From assembly GCF_001267925.1 (NCBI RefSeq), contig NZ_CP011409.1, positions 3,162,001-3,226,000 of the forward strand: 64,000 nucleotides of DNA, written 5' to 3'. Within the stretch, counting starts at the first letter, position 1. Each line of letters begins with the position of its first letter. The position numbers and the translations under genes are program-made. The DNA comes from Herbaspirillum hiltneri N3. GTDB taxonomy: Bacteria; Pseudomonadota; Gammaproteobacteria; Burkholderiales; Burkholderiaceae_D. The notes under the pieces were generated by a model. That model did no database searches and was not told where the DNA came from. It was given only the letters and a program-made list of their open reading frames with translations. Below are positions 44,813 to 55,971 of this stretch, in pieces.

Positions 44813-45232
44813 ATGTTCAACCCGTCCCAGCATGATGTCCGCCGCTTCTTTTGCGAAGCGTTTCGCAAGTATCGCGCCAACGAGATCCTGACTCCCCTCG
44901 AAGCCATCGCCCGCGACTGGATCATCGAGCATCCCGAATACGACGACGCGCTCAAGGACGTCGAGCAGGCGCTGGCCGCCGATTATTCGGTCGAACAAGG
45001 CCACAACCCTTTCCTGCATTTGTCGATGCATCTGTCGATCAGCGAGCAGATTTCCATCGACCAGCCGCCCGGCATCCGCAAGGCTTTCGAAGCACTGGCC
45101 CAGCGCAAGGGATCGGCGCACGACGCGCATCACGAAATCATGGAATGCCTGGGCGAGATGATCTGGAATTCCCAGCGCAGCGGCTTGCCGCCGGACGGCG
45201 CGGCCTACATTGAGAGCATCAAGCGGCGATGA
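44813..45232 (+). CDS. DUF1841-family protein
   Basis: A 139-residue cytoplasmic protein of a family restricted mostly to beta- and gammaproteobacteria, recognised from MFNPSQHDVRRFFCEAFRKY, HPFLHLSMHLSISEQ-like (here HNPFLHLSMHLSISEQISID) and HHEIMECLGEMIWNSQRSGLPPD. The conserved His/Glu set near the C-terminus resembles a metal site, but function is not known. It ends in a strong terminator shared with the convergent cytochrome genes. Confidence 0.88.
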   Translation: MFNPSQHDVRRFFCEAFRKYRANEILTPLEAIARDWIIEHPEYDDALKDVEQALAADYSVEQGHNPFLHLSMHLSISEQISIDQPPGIRKAFEALAQRKGSAHDAHHEIMECLGEMIWNSQRSGLPPDGAAYIESIKRR

Positions 45233-45247
45233 TTTCCCTGAGCGCAT

Positions 45248-45277
45248 AAAAAAAGCCACGGCATGCCGTGGCTTTTT
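45248..45277. terminator. Bidirectional intrinsic terminator
   Basis: GCCACGGCA and TGCCGTGGC form a continuous 18-base palindrome (45255-45272) flanked by A7 and T5, between convergent genes. Confidence 0.9.
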
Positions 45278-45305
45278 ACCGTGAGGCGAGGCCTCGCTTG
45301 CTTCT

Positions 45306-45659
45306 TTACTTTTCCAGCACCAGCGAACCCGGCAGCTTGTGCAGGTAAGCCGCGATGTCCTGGATATCCTTGTCGGTCAGCACCTTGGCCTGACCGGCCA
45401 TGATGGCGTTGGTGCGGCCGTTCATGCCGTCGTTGCCGCGGCGATACGACACCAGTGCGTGCTGCAGGTAATCCTGATGCTGGCCTGCCAGCTTCGGATA
45501 CGAAGGATCGATCGGGGAATTGAAATCTTTGCCGTGGCAGGAAGCGCAGTTGTACTTTTCAACCAGCAGTTTGCCCGATTCGGCATTGCCCGCCGCAGCG
45601 GCTTGCAGGGAAACAACGGAGGCAGCGGCGAACACGGCCCAGGTCAGGATCTTTTTCAT
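45306..45659 (-). CDS. Exported monohaem cytochrome c (class I)
   Basis: A 117-residue periplasmic protein with a signal peptide ending near AAAAG and one haem-binding motif CASCH (about 40-44), with the distal Met in a region such as NAIMAGQ. The second half resembles one domain of cytochrome c4. It follows the next cytochrome gene by 12 bp on the same strand, making a co-transcribed pair of small electron carriers. Confidence 0.9.
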   Translation of the reverse strand: MKKILTWAVFAAASVVSLQAAAAGNAESGKLLVEKYNCASCHGKDFNSPIDPSYPKLAGQHQDYLQHALVSYRRGNDGMNGRTNAIMAGQAKVLTDKDIQDIAAYLHKLPGSLVLEK

Positions 45660-45671
45660 CTCGTGCTTCCC

Positions 45672-45986
45672 TTATTTTTGCTGTGAGTAGTAAGCAGCCA
45701 GTTCAGCGATGTCCTTGTCGGACAGGCTGCCGGCGATGCCCTGCATGGACGGATGCTTACGCTCGCCTTTTTGATAGGCCTTCAGCGCGTTCTCGATATA
45801 TTTTTCAGACTGGCCGCCCAGCATAGGGACCTGGTAGACCTCGGGGAAAGTTGCCTTGTAGCCTGGAATCCCGTGACAGCCGATGCACATCGACACATTG
45901 ACCTTGCCGGTGTTACCTGCAAGATCGACGGCCGAGGCCGCGCTGGCAACACCCGCGAGAGCGAGCAGTACGAAGAGTTTTTTCAT
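45672..45986 (-). CDS. Exported monohaem cytochrome c (class I)
   Basis: A 104-residue protein with a signal peptide (MKKLFVLLALAGVASAASA) and one haem motif CIGCH (about 34-38). HPSMQGIAGSLSDKDIAELAAYY supplies the likely Met ligand. The two adjacent genes together resemble the two halves of a dihaem cytochrome c4 encoded separately. Upstream gene of the pair. Confidence 0.9.
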   Translation of the reverse strand: MKKLFVLLALAGVASAASAVDLAGNTGKVNVSMCIGCHGIPGYKATFPEVYQVPMLGGQSEKYIENALKAYQKGERKHPSMQGIAGSLSDKDIAELAAYYSQQK

Positions 45987-46231
45987 ATTGGCAGGGGTAA
46001 ATAAAAATCAAACTAAAGCGAAACACATGACTTTTCGAAGCTGGTTCCACAGGTTTGGCTATACATTATTGGCTCAACCAATTTGCTGACTGGATTGATC
46101 AAGCATTCTCGCCCGTCCCCTGCGACGCCAAAAAACCGGTTGATTTTACCCCAACAGCGCCGTGAGTCAATCTGTCACAGCGCTCCAAATTACAACATCC
46201 TTCCCCTGCATCCTCGTCTTATTGCGGTGCT

Positions 46232-48355
46232 TCAGCCCTCTTCTTCGACTTCCGACTCGCTCGGAACTGGCCTCGCAGCAGCGTTGACGGCTTTTTCCGG
46301 GAAGAAAAACGTCAATGGCGAGGCCGCAAAACGTCGCAATACAGCACGAAAAACCACGCGACGAATGCGCGCCGGGATTTCCCGCGCACGCAAAGCCAGC
46401 GTCATCGCGCACAAGAACGCGATGCCGACATTGAGCGCACCGATCAGCACGATGCCGCTGACCGCCAGCCAGAATGCCGGCGTCGCCACAATGCCCCAGC
46501 CCAGGCTGGCGGCGGCCGCCACCAGCGTGCCGGTTGCCAGCGTGACATGGCGCACCTCCAGCGGCAGGCCGAAGAATTCCGCCACCACCGGCGTCATGCC
46601 GAGCAAGACGCCCAGCGAGACGTTGCCGACAATGGTGGCGATATGGCGCTCCAGCCAGACGGCCCAGCGCGCCGCGCGTGCAGCGCCCAGCGCGTGGACC
46701 AGCCGACGCTGGTGCGCCAGCGCTTCGCGCAGGCGGCGCAAGGCAAACCAGTTGTCGGCAAATCCGGCGGCGAGGCTAGACAGCCACAGCAGGATGCCCG
46801 TCAGGGCCGCGTACAAGGGCGCCGGTCCGACCAGCGACAGGCTGTGCAAGGCGGCGCGGGCCTTTTCCGGCGTCATCAGGGTGGTCCCCGACGCCAGCAG
46901 GAAACCGGCCGTAATCAGCAACATGGTCGGGATCACCGCGATCAGATTGCCGAAAATCGCCGCCGCCTGCGAGCGCAGCAACATGGCGGTTTCGCCGATC
47001 AGCGCACGCAGGCCGTCGACGGTGTCCAGCTCGCCCATCTTGGCGGCCAGCGCCGGCGCGGTCACTGCAGGCTGCTTGGTCGCCAGCACGCCGCCCAGCG
47101 CGGCGATCACCAGGAAGCTGACCGCATAGTTGATCGAAGCAAACGCCCCTTCAAAGAAATGCGCCATTCCCAGACTGGTCAGCGCAATCTTGCCCAGCAC
47201 CGTGAACGCCGTGACGACGCCGCCGATACAGGCGGCCTTGAGCATCGCGCGATAGCCGGCGCGGTCGCGCGCAATGTAATGCTCGCCGTGATCGGCGCTG
47301 CGTTCGACCATCTTGCGCGCGAGCAGCGCGAAACTGCGCCGCACCAGGCTGCGCACCGAAGAACGGCTGTGATGCGCGGCGATCAGATCGGCCAGCAGCA
47401 ACTGCACGCGACCGGCCCCGCGACCTGTCCTGGGCTCCCGCCACGTGGCCGAGCGCACGTCGATCAGACGCCCCATGCGCGTGAGCTGGGCGCGCATGCG
47501 TTCGATGCGATAGACCAGGCTGACCGAGACACCGTATTCATCCAGATGCGCATAAATGCGATCGGTCTGGGCCTGGCATACGGCGATCAGCATGCGCGCG
47601 CTGCGCAAGGCCCCTTCGTCGTGCGGGCCGGCGCGCAGATAGGCTTCCATCTCGCGCCGCAAGGCCATGAAGGGCGTGGCCTGCAGCGGCATCTTCGGTT
47701 CCAGCCGCTGGCGGAACGCCGGGCTGATGCCGTCAGCCACCACGACCGTGGTGAGATAGGTCAGCGCCTCTTCGATCTGCTGCCAATAGGTATGCGAAAT
47801 GCCATCGTCGGCAGCCAGCTTCCACAGCCGCTCCTGCAACGCCTGATCCAGTTCGAGCAGCCATTCGGCGTCGTCCGGATCGGGGAACATGGCGGCGAAC
47901 AGGGTCGGCAGTTCGCTTGGGGACAAATGCCGCGGCAACACCATCTTGAAAGCGCGTTCGGTCAGCTCCGTGAAAAAGGCCGGTTCGTGCGGCAGGCCCG
48001 TGACCGAAAACAGTTCCGGCCCGCTCGCCTCGCGCAGCGTCTTTTGCAGGCAGCTCTGGACCTGGCGGCGGATGTCCCGATGCGCATCGAGCCAGTCCAG
48101 CATGGCGCGCACGCGCTGGTGCTTGACCCGGCGCCAGCCCTCGGCGTCGAGCAGGGAAACCTTGGGTTGATGGCGCACCCATTCGGCGACGTCGATCATC
48201 CAGTTGGCGCGGTCGTGCCAGGCGGAATCGGGGTCGGCGCGGCGCATCAGCACTTCCAGCTGCGGTCCGTGTTCGCCATGGTGTTCGTAACGCGCCTGCA
48301 GACCGTGGCGGAAACGCCGCCAGATCACGCGCATCTTAAGAAAAAGAAACTTCAT
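46232..48355 (-). CDS. Gcr-family membrane protein, annotated elsewhere as 'site-specific recombinase'
   Basis: A 707-residue protein of the SpecificRecomb (Gcr) family. The N-terminal 370 residues are soluble and helical; the C-terminal part has about six hydrophobic segments (for example AVSFLVIAALGGVLA, IPTMLLITAGFLLASG, VGIAFLCAMTLALRA). It shows no tyrosine- or serine-recombinase motif, so the inherited recombinase name is doubtful and a membrane role is more likely. It is divergent from the MoxR gene with 193 bp between them. Confidence 0.8.
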   Translation of the reverse strand: MKFLFLKMRVIWRRFRHGLQARYEHHGEHGPQLEVLMRRADPDSAWHDRANWMIDVAEWVRHQPKVSLLDAEGWRRVKHQRVRAMLDWLDAHRDIRRQVQSCLQKTLREASGPELFSVTGLPHEPAFFTELTERAFKMVLPRHLSPSELPTLFAAMFPDPDDAEWLLELDQALQERLWKLAADDGISHTYWQQIEEALTYLTTVVVADGISPAFRQRLEPKMPLQATPFMALRREMEAYLRAGPHDEGALRSARMLIAVCQAQTDRIYAHLDEYGVSVSLVYRIERMRAQLTRMGRLIDVRSATWREPRTGRGAGRVQLLLADLIAAHHSRSSVRSLVRRSFALLARKMVERSADHGEHYIARDRAGYRAMLKAACIGGVVTAFTVLGKIALTSLGMAHFFEGAFASINYAVSFLVIAALGGVLATKQPAVTAPALAAKMGELDTVDGLRALIGETAMLLRSQAAAIFGNLIAVIPTMLLITAGFLLASGTTLMTPEKARAALHSLSLVGPAPLYAALTGILLWLSSLAAGFADNWFALRRLREALAHQRRLVHALGAARAARWAVWLERHIATIVGNVSLGVLLGMTPVVAEFFGLPLEVRHVTLATGTLVAAAASLGWGIVATPAFWLAVSGIVLIGALNVGIAFLCAMTLALRAREIPARIRRVVFRAVLRRFAASPLTFFFPEKAVNAAARPVPSESEVEEEG

Positions 48356-48548
48356 GCCTCACTCTGTTTTCATGAGGAAAAGGGCCTGCCGCAACCTCGG
48401 CGCTGCAGCAAATTCCTCTGACCTCGGTATATGGGGACGAAAAGCCGGCTTTCAAGCAAAGCGAACCGTCTGCGCCGCCCGACGCACGGGAAGCCCGGCC
48501 TTTTTACCTTATACTCGGATTTATTTTCGTCCTGATGACACCCCCGCC

Positions 48549-49403
48549 ATGCGACAAGAAACACGCTTCGAAGGTTCCTCCAGTTACGTCGCCACCGACG
48601 ACCTGAAACTCGCGGTGAACGCCGCGCTGACGCTGCAACGCCCGCTGCTGATCAAAGGCGAGCCCGGCACCGGCAAGACCATGCTGGCAGAAGAAGTCGC
48701 GGCGGCGCTGAACCGGCCATTGCTGCAATGGCACATCAAATCCACCACCAAGGCGCAGCAAGGCCTGTATGAATACGACGCGGTGTCGCGGCTGCGCGAC
48801 TCCCAGCTCGGCGATGAGCGCGTCAAGGACATCCACAACTACATCGTCAAGGGTGTGCTGTGGCAGGCCTTCAGCGCCGACGAGCCGCAAGTGCTGCTGA
48901 TCGACGAAATCGACAAGGCCGATATCGAGTTCCCCAATGACTTGCTGCGCGAACTCGACCGCATGGAATTCTATGTGTACGAAACCCGCGAAATGGTGCG
49001 CGCGAAGCATCGCCCGCTGGTGATCATCACCTCGAACAACGAGAAGGAATTGCCGGACGCCTTTTTGCGCCGCTGCTTCTTCCACTACATCAAGTTCCCC
49101 GACAAGGACACCATGCAGCAGATCGTCGACGTGCATTTCCCGCACCTCAAGCGCGATCTGCTGGCGCAGGCGCTGCAGACCTTTTATGAAGTGCGCGACA
49201 TCGCCGGCCTGAAGAAAAAGCCGTCGACCTCGGAACTGATCGACTGGCTCAAGCTGCTGCTGGCCGAGGACATCCCGGCCGAGACGCTGCACAGCAAGGA
49301 CGGCAAGGCCGCCATCCCGCCGCTGCACGGCGCGTTGCTCAAGAATGAACAAGACGTGCATCTGTTCGAACGCCTGGTGTTCATGTCGCGCAACAATCGA
49401 TAG
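48549..49403 (+). CDS. MoxR-family AAA+ ATPase
   Basis: A 284-residue AAA+ chaperone-like ATPase. Walker A is GEPGTGKT (37-44), Walker B VLLIDEIDKAD, sensor 1 VIITSNNEKELPDAFLRRC. MoxR proteins work with a VWA partner to insert metals or remodel complexes; the VWA gene here is two genes downstream, separated by an acetyltransferase. The ATG at 48549 is chosen by family alignment. Confidence 0.92.
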   Translation: MRQETRFEGSSSYVATDDLKLAVNAALTLQRPLLIKGEPGTGKTMLAEEVAAALNRPLLQWHIKSTTKAQQGLYEYDAVSRLRDSQLGDERVKDIHNYIVKGVLWQAFSADEPQVLLIDEIDKADIEFPNDLLRELDRMEFYVYETREMVRAKHRPLVIITSNNEKELPDAFLRRCFFHYIKFPDKDTMQQIVDVHFPHLKRDLLAQALQTFYEVRDIAGLKKKPSTSELIDWLKLLLAEDIPAETLHSKDGKAAIPPLHGALLKNEQDVHLFERLVFMSRNNR

Positions 49404-49440
49404 CCCGATCAACCTCGCCTGCCCACGCAAGGAGTCCGCC

Positions 49441-50028
49441 ATGCAATTCCTGCATCCGATCACGCTCAAAGGCCACTACGCCACACTCGAGCCGCTGTCG
49501 CTCGACCACCACGATGCGCTGATCGCAGCGGCCTCCGACGGCAAGCTGTGGAAGCTCTGGTACACCGCCATTCCCAAGCCGGAAAACATGCGCGCCGAGA
49601 TCGAACGCCGACTGCGCCTGCAGGAGCAAGGCACGATGCTGCCCTTCGTCACGCGCCGCCACGACACCGGCTCGCTGTGCGGCATGACGACCTACATGAA
49701 CGCCGACGCGGTCCATCGCCGCGTCGAAATCGGCTCGACCTGGACCGCCGCCAGCGCCCAGCGCACCGGCATCAACACCGAATGCAAGCTGATGCTGCTG
49801 ACGCACGCCTTCGAGACCCTGCACTGCATCGCCGTCGAATTCCGCACCCACTGGATGAACCAGCAATCGCGCGCGGCGATCCTGCGCCTGGGCGCCAAAC
49901 AGGACGGCATCCTGCGCAATCACCAGCGCATGCCGGACGGCTCGCTGCGCGATACGGTGGTCTATTCCATCATCGAATCCGAATGGCCGGCCATCAAGCG
50001 CCATCTGCAATTCAAGCTCGGACACTGA
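49441..50028 (+). CDS. GNAT-family N-acetyltransferase (RimJ/RimL-like)
   Basis: A 195-residue acetyltransferase. ITLKGHYATLEPLSLDHHDAL at the start and IGSTWTAASAQRTGINTECKLMLLTHAFE (acetyl-CoA-binding loop region) are typical of the RimJ/RimL group; NQQSRAAILRLGAKQDGILR follows. The ATG at 49441 has an AAGGAG ribosome site. It sits between the MoxR and VWA genes with 37 and 22 bp gaps, so is co-transcribed. Substrate may be a protein N-terminus or a small molecule. Confidence 0.9.
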   Translation: MQFLHPITLKGHYATLEPLSLDHHDALIAAASDGKLWKLWYTAIPKPENMRAEIERRLRLQEQGTMLPFVTRRHDTGSLCGMTTYMNADAVHRRVEIGSTWTAASAQRTGINTECKLMLLTHAFETLHCIAVEFRTHWMNQQSRAAILRLGAKQDGILRNHQRMPDGSLRDTVVYSIIESEWPAIKRHLQFKLGH

Positions 50029-50050
50029 GGCATTACCGGATGAACGCTTT

Positions 50051-51220
50051 ATGCTGATCGACTTCTTTTTCACGCTCAAGGATGCACGGGTCCCGGTCTC
50101 CATCAAGGAGTTCCTGATCCTGCTCGAGGCCATGCAAAAGGATGTCATCTCGCCCAACATCGACGACTTCTACTATCTCGCGCGCATCACGCTGGTCAAG
50201 GATGAAGCCAACTACGACAAGTTCGACAAGGCCTTCGGCAGTTATTTCAAGGGCATCGAAACGATCTTTGAAAAGAATCCCGAAATCCCGCTCGACTGGC
50301 TGATGAAGCGCATGCAGCGCGAACTCACGCCGGAGCAGAAAGCGGCGCTGGAGAAGTTCGGCTACGACAAGCTGATGGACCGCCTCAAGGAGTTGCTCAA
50401 GGAACAGCATGAGCGCCACGAAGGCGGCAACAAGTGGATCGGTACCGGCGGCAGCTCGCCCTTTGGCAACAGCGGCTACAACCCGGAAGGCATCCGCATC
50501 GGCGGCGAGAGCAAGAACCGCAGCGCGGTCAAGGTGTGGGACGAACGGACGTACAAGGATTACGACAGCGAGCGCGAACTCGGCACGCGCAATATCAAGG
50601 TGGCGCTGCGCCGTCTGCGCAAGTTTGCCCGCGACGGCGCCGATGAAGAACTGGCGCTGGACGACACCATCCGCGCCACCGCCAATAACGCCGGTTACCT
50701 GGACATCCGGATGCAGCCGGAACGGCGCAACAACATCAAGGTGATGATGCTGTTCGACGTCGGTGGTTCGATGGACGACCACATCACGCGCACCGAAGAA
50801 TTATTTTCCGCCGCCAAGACGGAATTCAAGAACATGGAGTTCTTCTACTTCCACAACTGCGTCTACGACTACGTGTGGAAGAACAACCGCCGGCGCCATG
50901 CCGAGCGCTTCCCGACCTGGGACCTGCTGCACAAATATTCGCCCGACACCAAGCTGATCTTCGTCGGCGACGCCACCATGAGCCCCTACGAAATCGTCCA
51001 GCCGGGCGGCTCGGTGGAATACAACAATCCCGAGGCCGGCGCCGTCTGGCTGCAGCGCTTCACCAGCACCTTCGCCAACTTCGCCTGGCTCAATCCGGAA
51101 CCGGAAGGCCTGTGGCAATACCGCCAATCGATCTCGATCATCCAGCAACTGATGAGCCAGCGCATGTTTCCGCTGACCATTGAAGGCCTGGAACGGGCAA
51201 TGCGCCTGCTCAGCAAGTAG
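50051..51220 (+). CDS. VWA-domain CoxE-like protein, partner of MoxR
   Basis: A 389-residue protein with an N-terminal helical part (FFFTLKDARVPVSIKEFLILLEAM) and a C-terminal von Willebrand A-like domain. The MIDAS-type motif is DVGGS at residues 236-240, with the first Ser of the canonical DxSxS replaced by Gly, as is common in this subgroup. Together with the MoxR ATPase it forms a metal-chaperone or complex-remodelling pair; the client is not evident. Confidence 0.88.
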   Translation: MLIDFFFTLKDARVPVSIKEFLILLEAMQKDVISPNIDDFYYLARITLVKDEANYDKFDKAFGSYFKGIETIFEKNPEIPLDWLMKRMQRELTPEQKAALEKFGYDKLMDRLKELLKEQHERHEGGNKWIGTGGSSPFGNSGYNPEGIRIGGESKNRSAVKVWDERTYKDYDSERELGTRNIKVALRRLRKFARDGADEELALDDTIRATANNAGYLDIRMQPERRNNIKVMMLFDVGGSMDDHITRTEELFSAAKTEFKNMEFFYFHNCVYDYVWKNNRRRHAERFPTWDLLHKYSPDTKLIFVGDATMSPYEIVQPGGSVEYNNPEAGAVWLQRFTSTFANFAWLNPEPEGLWQYRQSISIIQQLMSQRMFPLTIEGLERAMRLLSK

Positions 51221-51276
51221 CCGGGCTCATTCGGCCGCATTCCGGCTGGAATTCAAGCTGGAATTCAAACTGAATC

Positions 51277-51474
51277 TCAAGCCGCAACCGGCGTATAGCC
51301 GGCATCCTTGATTGCCTCTTCAAACTCGGCTGCCGCGACGCTGCTGTCGATGTTGACGCGCTTCTCGGCGACCTGGACCTCGACCCTGGCGTTGGCGTCG
51401 ACGTCCTTGACGGCGCGCGTGATGGCGCTGGCGCAGTGGTTGCAGGTCATGTCCTGGACGTTGAATGTCAGCAT
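51277..51474 (-). CDS. copZ: Heavy-metal-associated copper chaperone (CopZ-like)
   Basis: A 65-residue HMA domain from the ATG at 51472-51474, with AAGGAG ribosome site. The metal motif is MTCNHC, followed by the ferredoxin-like fold segments VEVQVAEKRVNID and FEEAIKDAGYTPV. Carries Cu(I) to the CopA ATPase. It is divergent from copA and has its own CueR-type promoter. Confidence 0.92.
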   Translation of the reverse strand: MLTFNVQDMTCNHCASAITRAVKDVDANARVEVQVAEKRVNIDSSVAAAEFEEAIKDAGYTPVAA

Positions 51475-51508
51475 GGTATTGCTCCTTCTTACATGATGGA
51501 AAGAGACC

Positions 51509-51539
51509 AGCTTAAACCTTCCCACATGGTGAAGGTCAA
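51509..51539 (-). promoter_or_regulatory. CueR-type promoter of copZ
   Basis: On the minus strand TTGACC, a 19-bp spacer containing the dyad ACCTTC...GAAGGT, and TAAGCT form a MerR-class promoter with the long spacer that only a twisted activator can use. Confidence 0.85.
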
Positions 51540-51583
51540 GCGCCTCATCCGTTGATATTTCGTAAATCGTGTCAAAATAGGTC

Positions 51584-51614
51584 TTGACCTTACCATGATG
51601 GGAAGGATCATGCT
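51584..51614 (+). promoter_or_regulatory. CueR-type promoter of copA
   Basis: TTGACC (51584-51589), a 19-bp spacer with the dyad CCTT...AAGG (51588-51606), then CATGCT (51609-51614). It mirrors the copZ promoter and points to shared control by the CueR protein encoded at 54103-54516. Confidence 0.85.
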
Positions 51615-51646
51615 GACCCTGTGATCAATCCCTTGATGAGCCATCC

Positions 51647-54102
<2,456 letters not shown>

Positions 54103-54106
<4 letters not shown>

Positions 54107-54516
54107 CCATGAACATCGGCGAAGCCGCACAGGCTTCCGGCGTGTCCGCCAAAATGATCCGCCACTACGAGGATATCGGTCTGGTGCCCAAAGCGGCTCG
54201 CACCGACGCCGGCTATCGCATCTACGGCGAACGCGACGTGCACCTGCTGCGCTTCATCCGGCAAGGCCGCGTGCTCGGTTTTTCGATGAAGCAGATCGGC
54301 GACCTGATGGGATTGTGGCTGGACCAATCGCGCCCGAGCCGCAAGGTCAAGCAGTTGGCGAATGATCACATTGCCGAGCTCGATGTCAAAATACGTGAAC
54401 TGCAGGCGATGAAATCGACCTTGCAGCAACTCGCCCACGATTGCCACGGCGACAACCGGCCCGATTGTCCGATCCTCGATGCCCTGAGCGCCGAGCTTCC
54501 GTCCGGGACACATTGA
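54103..54516 (+). CDS. cueR: Cu(I)-responsive MerR-family regulator CueR
   Basis: A 137-residue activator. Winged HTH in residues 1-70 ([24 protein letters not shown]), a coiled dimer helix, and a C-terminal metal loop with Cys114 and Cys122, spacing C-x7-C, as in Cu(I)-binding CueR. The ATG at 54103 overlaps the copA stop; a second ATG at 54109 is also possible. Both flanking promoters have the MerR-type 19-bp spacer. Confidence 0.93.
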
Positions 54517-54532
54517 CCATCTGACCAAGCCC

Positions 54533-55522
54533 ATGACAAGCACGCTTCCCGACACCATTCGCTGGGGCATCATCGGCTGCGGCGCCGTCACCGAACGCAA
54601 GAGCGGTCCGGCCTATCAGCAAACTCCCGGCTTCGCGCTGCATGCCGTGATGCGCCGCGACGCCGCCAAGGCTGCCGACTATGCGCGCCGGCATGGAGTT
54701 GCGCGATACTACGACGATGCCGACGCGCTGATCGCCGATCCGGACGTCGATGCCGTCTACATCGCGACGCCGCCTGACACGCACCTGCTCTACGCCTTGA
54801 AAGTGGCTGCAGCGAACAAGCCCTGCTGCATCGAAAAACCGATGGCGCCGACATTCGCCGAATGCGAAGCCATCTACACGGCTTTTGAAAGCCGTGGCCT
54901 GCCCTTGTTCGTCGCCTATTACCGGCGGTCGTTGCCGCGCTTCGCCCAGGTCAAACGCTGGCTGGACGAAGGTCGCATCGGCTCACCGCGCCATGTCGGC
55001 TGGCAATTCAGCCGCACACCCTCGCCGCTCGACCTGAGCCGCGCCTATAACTGGCGCACCGATGCGGCCATCGCGGCGGGCGGTTACTTCGACGATCTCG
55101 CCAGTCACGGCATCGACCTGTTTGCGTATTTGCTGGGCGAGGTGATGCAAGCTTCGGGATGCAGCGCCAATCAGCAGGAACTGTATTCGGCCGCCGACAC
55201 GGTCAGCGGCGCCTGGCTACATGCCTCCGGCGTCACGGGCAGCGGTAGCTGGAACTTCGGCAGCTTCGAGCGCTGCGACAAGGTGGAGATCACCGGCAGC
55301 CTCGGCAAGATCACCTTCCCGGTGTTTGAAGAGGCCCCGCTGCAGCTGACCACCGCCGCCGGCGTCGAAGAAGTTGCCATCGCAAATCCGGACAACATCC
55401 AGCTGCATCACGTGCGCAACATGCAAGCGCATCTGCGCGGAAGTACCACGCATCCGTCGACGGGACGGACGGCAGCGCGCACCAGCTGGGCGCTGGATCG
55501 TATCCTGGGAAAAAATTCTTAG
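54533..55522 (+). CDS. Gfo/Idh/MocA-family oxidoreductase
   Basis: A 329-residue NAD(P)-dependent enzyme with N-terminal Rossmann motif WGIIGCGAVTERK and the family CIEKPMAPTFAE catalytic-lysine motif, followed by the C-terminal alpha/beta domain (GGYFDDLASHGIDLFAYLLG). Substrate is a sugar or cyclitol derivative but cannot be specified. It lies 16 bp after cueR and may be read through from the copper operon. The stop codon overlaps the stop of the convergent gene. Confidence 0.9.
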   Translation: MTSTLPDTIRWGIIGCGAVTERKSGPAYQQTPGFALHAVMRRDAAKAADYARRHGVARYYDDADALIADPDVDAVYIATPPDTHLLYALKVAAANKPCCIEKPMAPTFAECEAIYTAFESRGLPLFVAYYRRSLPRFAQVKRWLDEGRIGSPRHVGWQFSRTPSPLDLSRAYNWRTDAAIAAGGYFDDLASHGIDLFAYLLGEVMQASGCSANQQELYSAADTVSGAWLHASGVTGSGSWNFGSFERCDKVEITGSLGKITFPVFEEAPLQLTTAAGVEEVAIANPDNIQLHHVRNMQAHLRGSTTHPSTGRTAARTSWALDRILGKNS

Positions 55523-55881
55523 AACGGCTCCACTTTCTTGACGTCGATCGTCGCATCCTTGCCGAAATGCTTGTCGACCTTGCCGTGGATGCGGACCTTG
55601 GTGGTTTCATTGATCGGCGTGGACGGGAAATGCTTGTCGTCGATTTCGATCTCGATCTTGCCGCTGCCGTCCTGGAAGGTGTAATGCTCGTCGCGAAGCT
55701 TGGCGATGATGGTGCCCACCAGCACCACAGGCGTGTCATCTGCGGACTTGGCGGCGCTGGCGACGGTCTGTATCGCCGGTTTGTGCGAGGGGCCGGTATA
55801 TTGGGCGAATACGGGAATTGCTGATGTTGCCGCGATGGTGACCAATGCCCAACAGGCGAGCGCGCGGGTGGATTTTTTCAT
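55519..55881 (-). CDS. YgiW/YdeI-family (BOF) periplasmic stress protein
   Basis: A 120-residue exported protein with a signal peptide ending near VFAQY and an OB-fold domain: PVVLVGTIIAKLRDEHYTFQDGSGKIEIEIDDKHF and TTKVRIHGKVDKHFGKDATIDVKKVE. Relatives in enterobacteria respond to metals, peroxide and cationic peptides. Its location among metal-efflux genes fits a stress role. Confidence 0.9.
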   Translation of the reverse strand: MKKSTRALACWALVTIAATSAIPVFAQYTGPSHKPAIQTVASAAKSADDTPVVLVGTIIAKLRDEHYTFQDGSGKIEIEIDDKHFPSTPINETTKVRIHGKVDKHFGKDATIDVKKVEPF

Positions 55882-55971
55882 GACTGCTTCCTTATGGATG
55901 TCTCAATGACGAAGTTGGAAAACCGCAGACGACATTGGTTCCGACTCAATCTGTTTGCGGAAAATCACCGT

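Noticed and set aside
46232..48355. Evidence of a mobile element because of the 'recombinase' name of the Gcr family
   Set aside because: No recombinase motifs, no terminal repeats or target duplications, and the protein is membrane-embedded.
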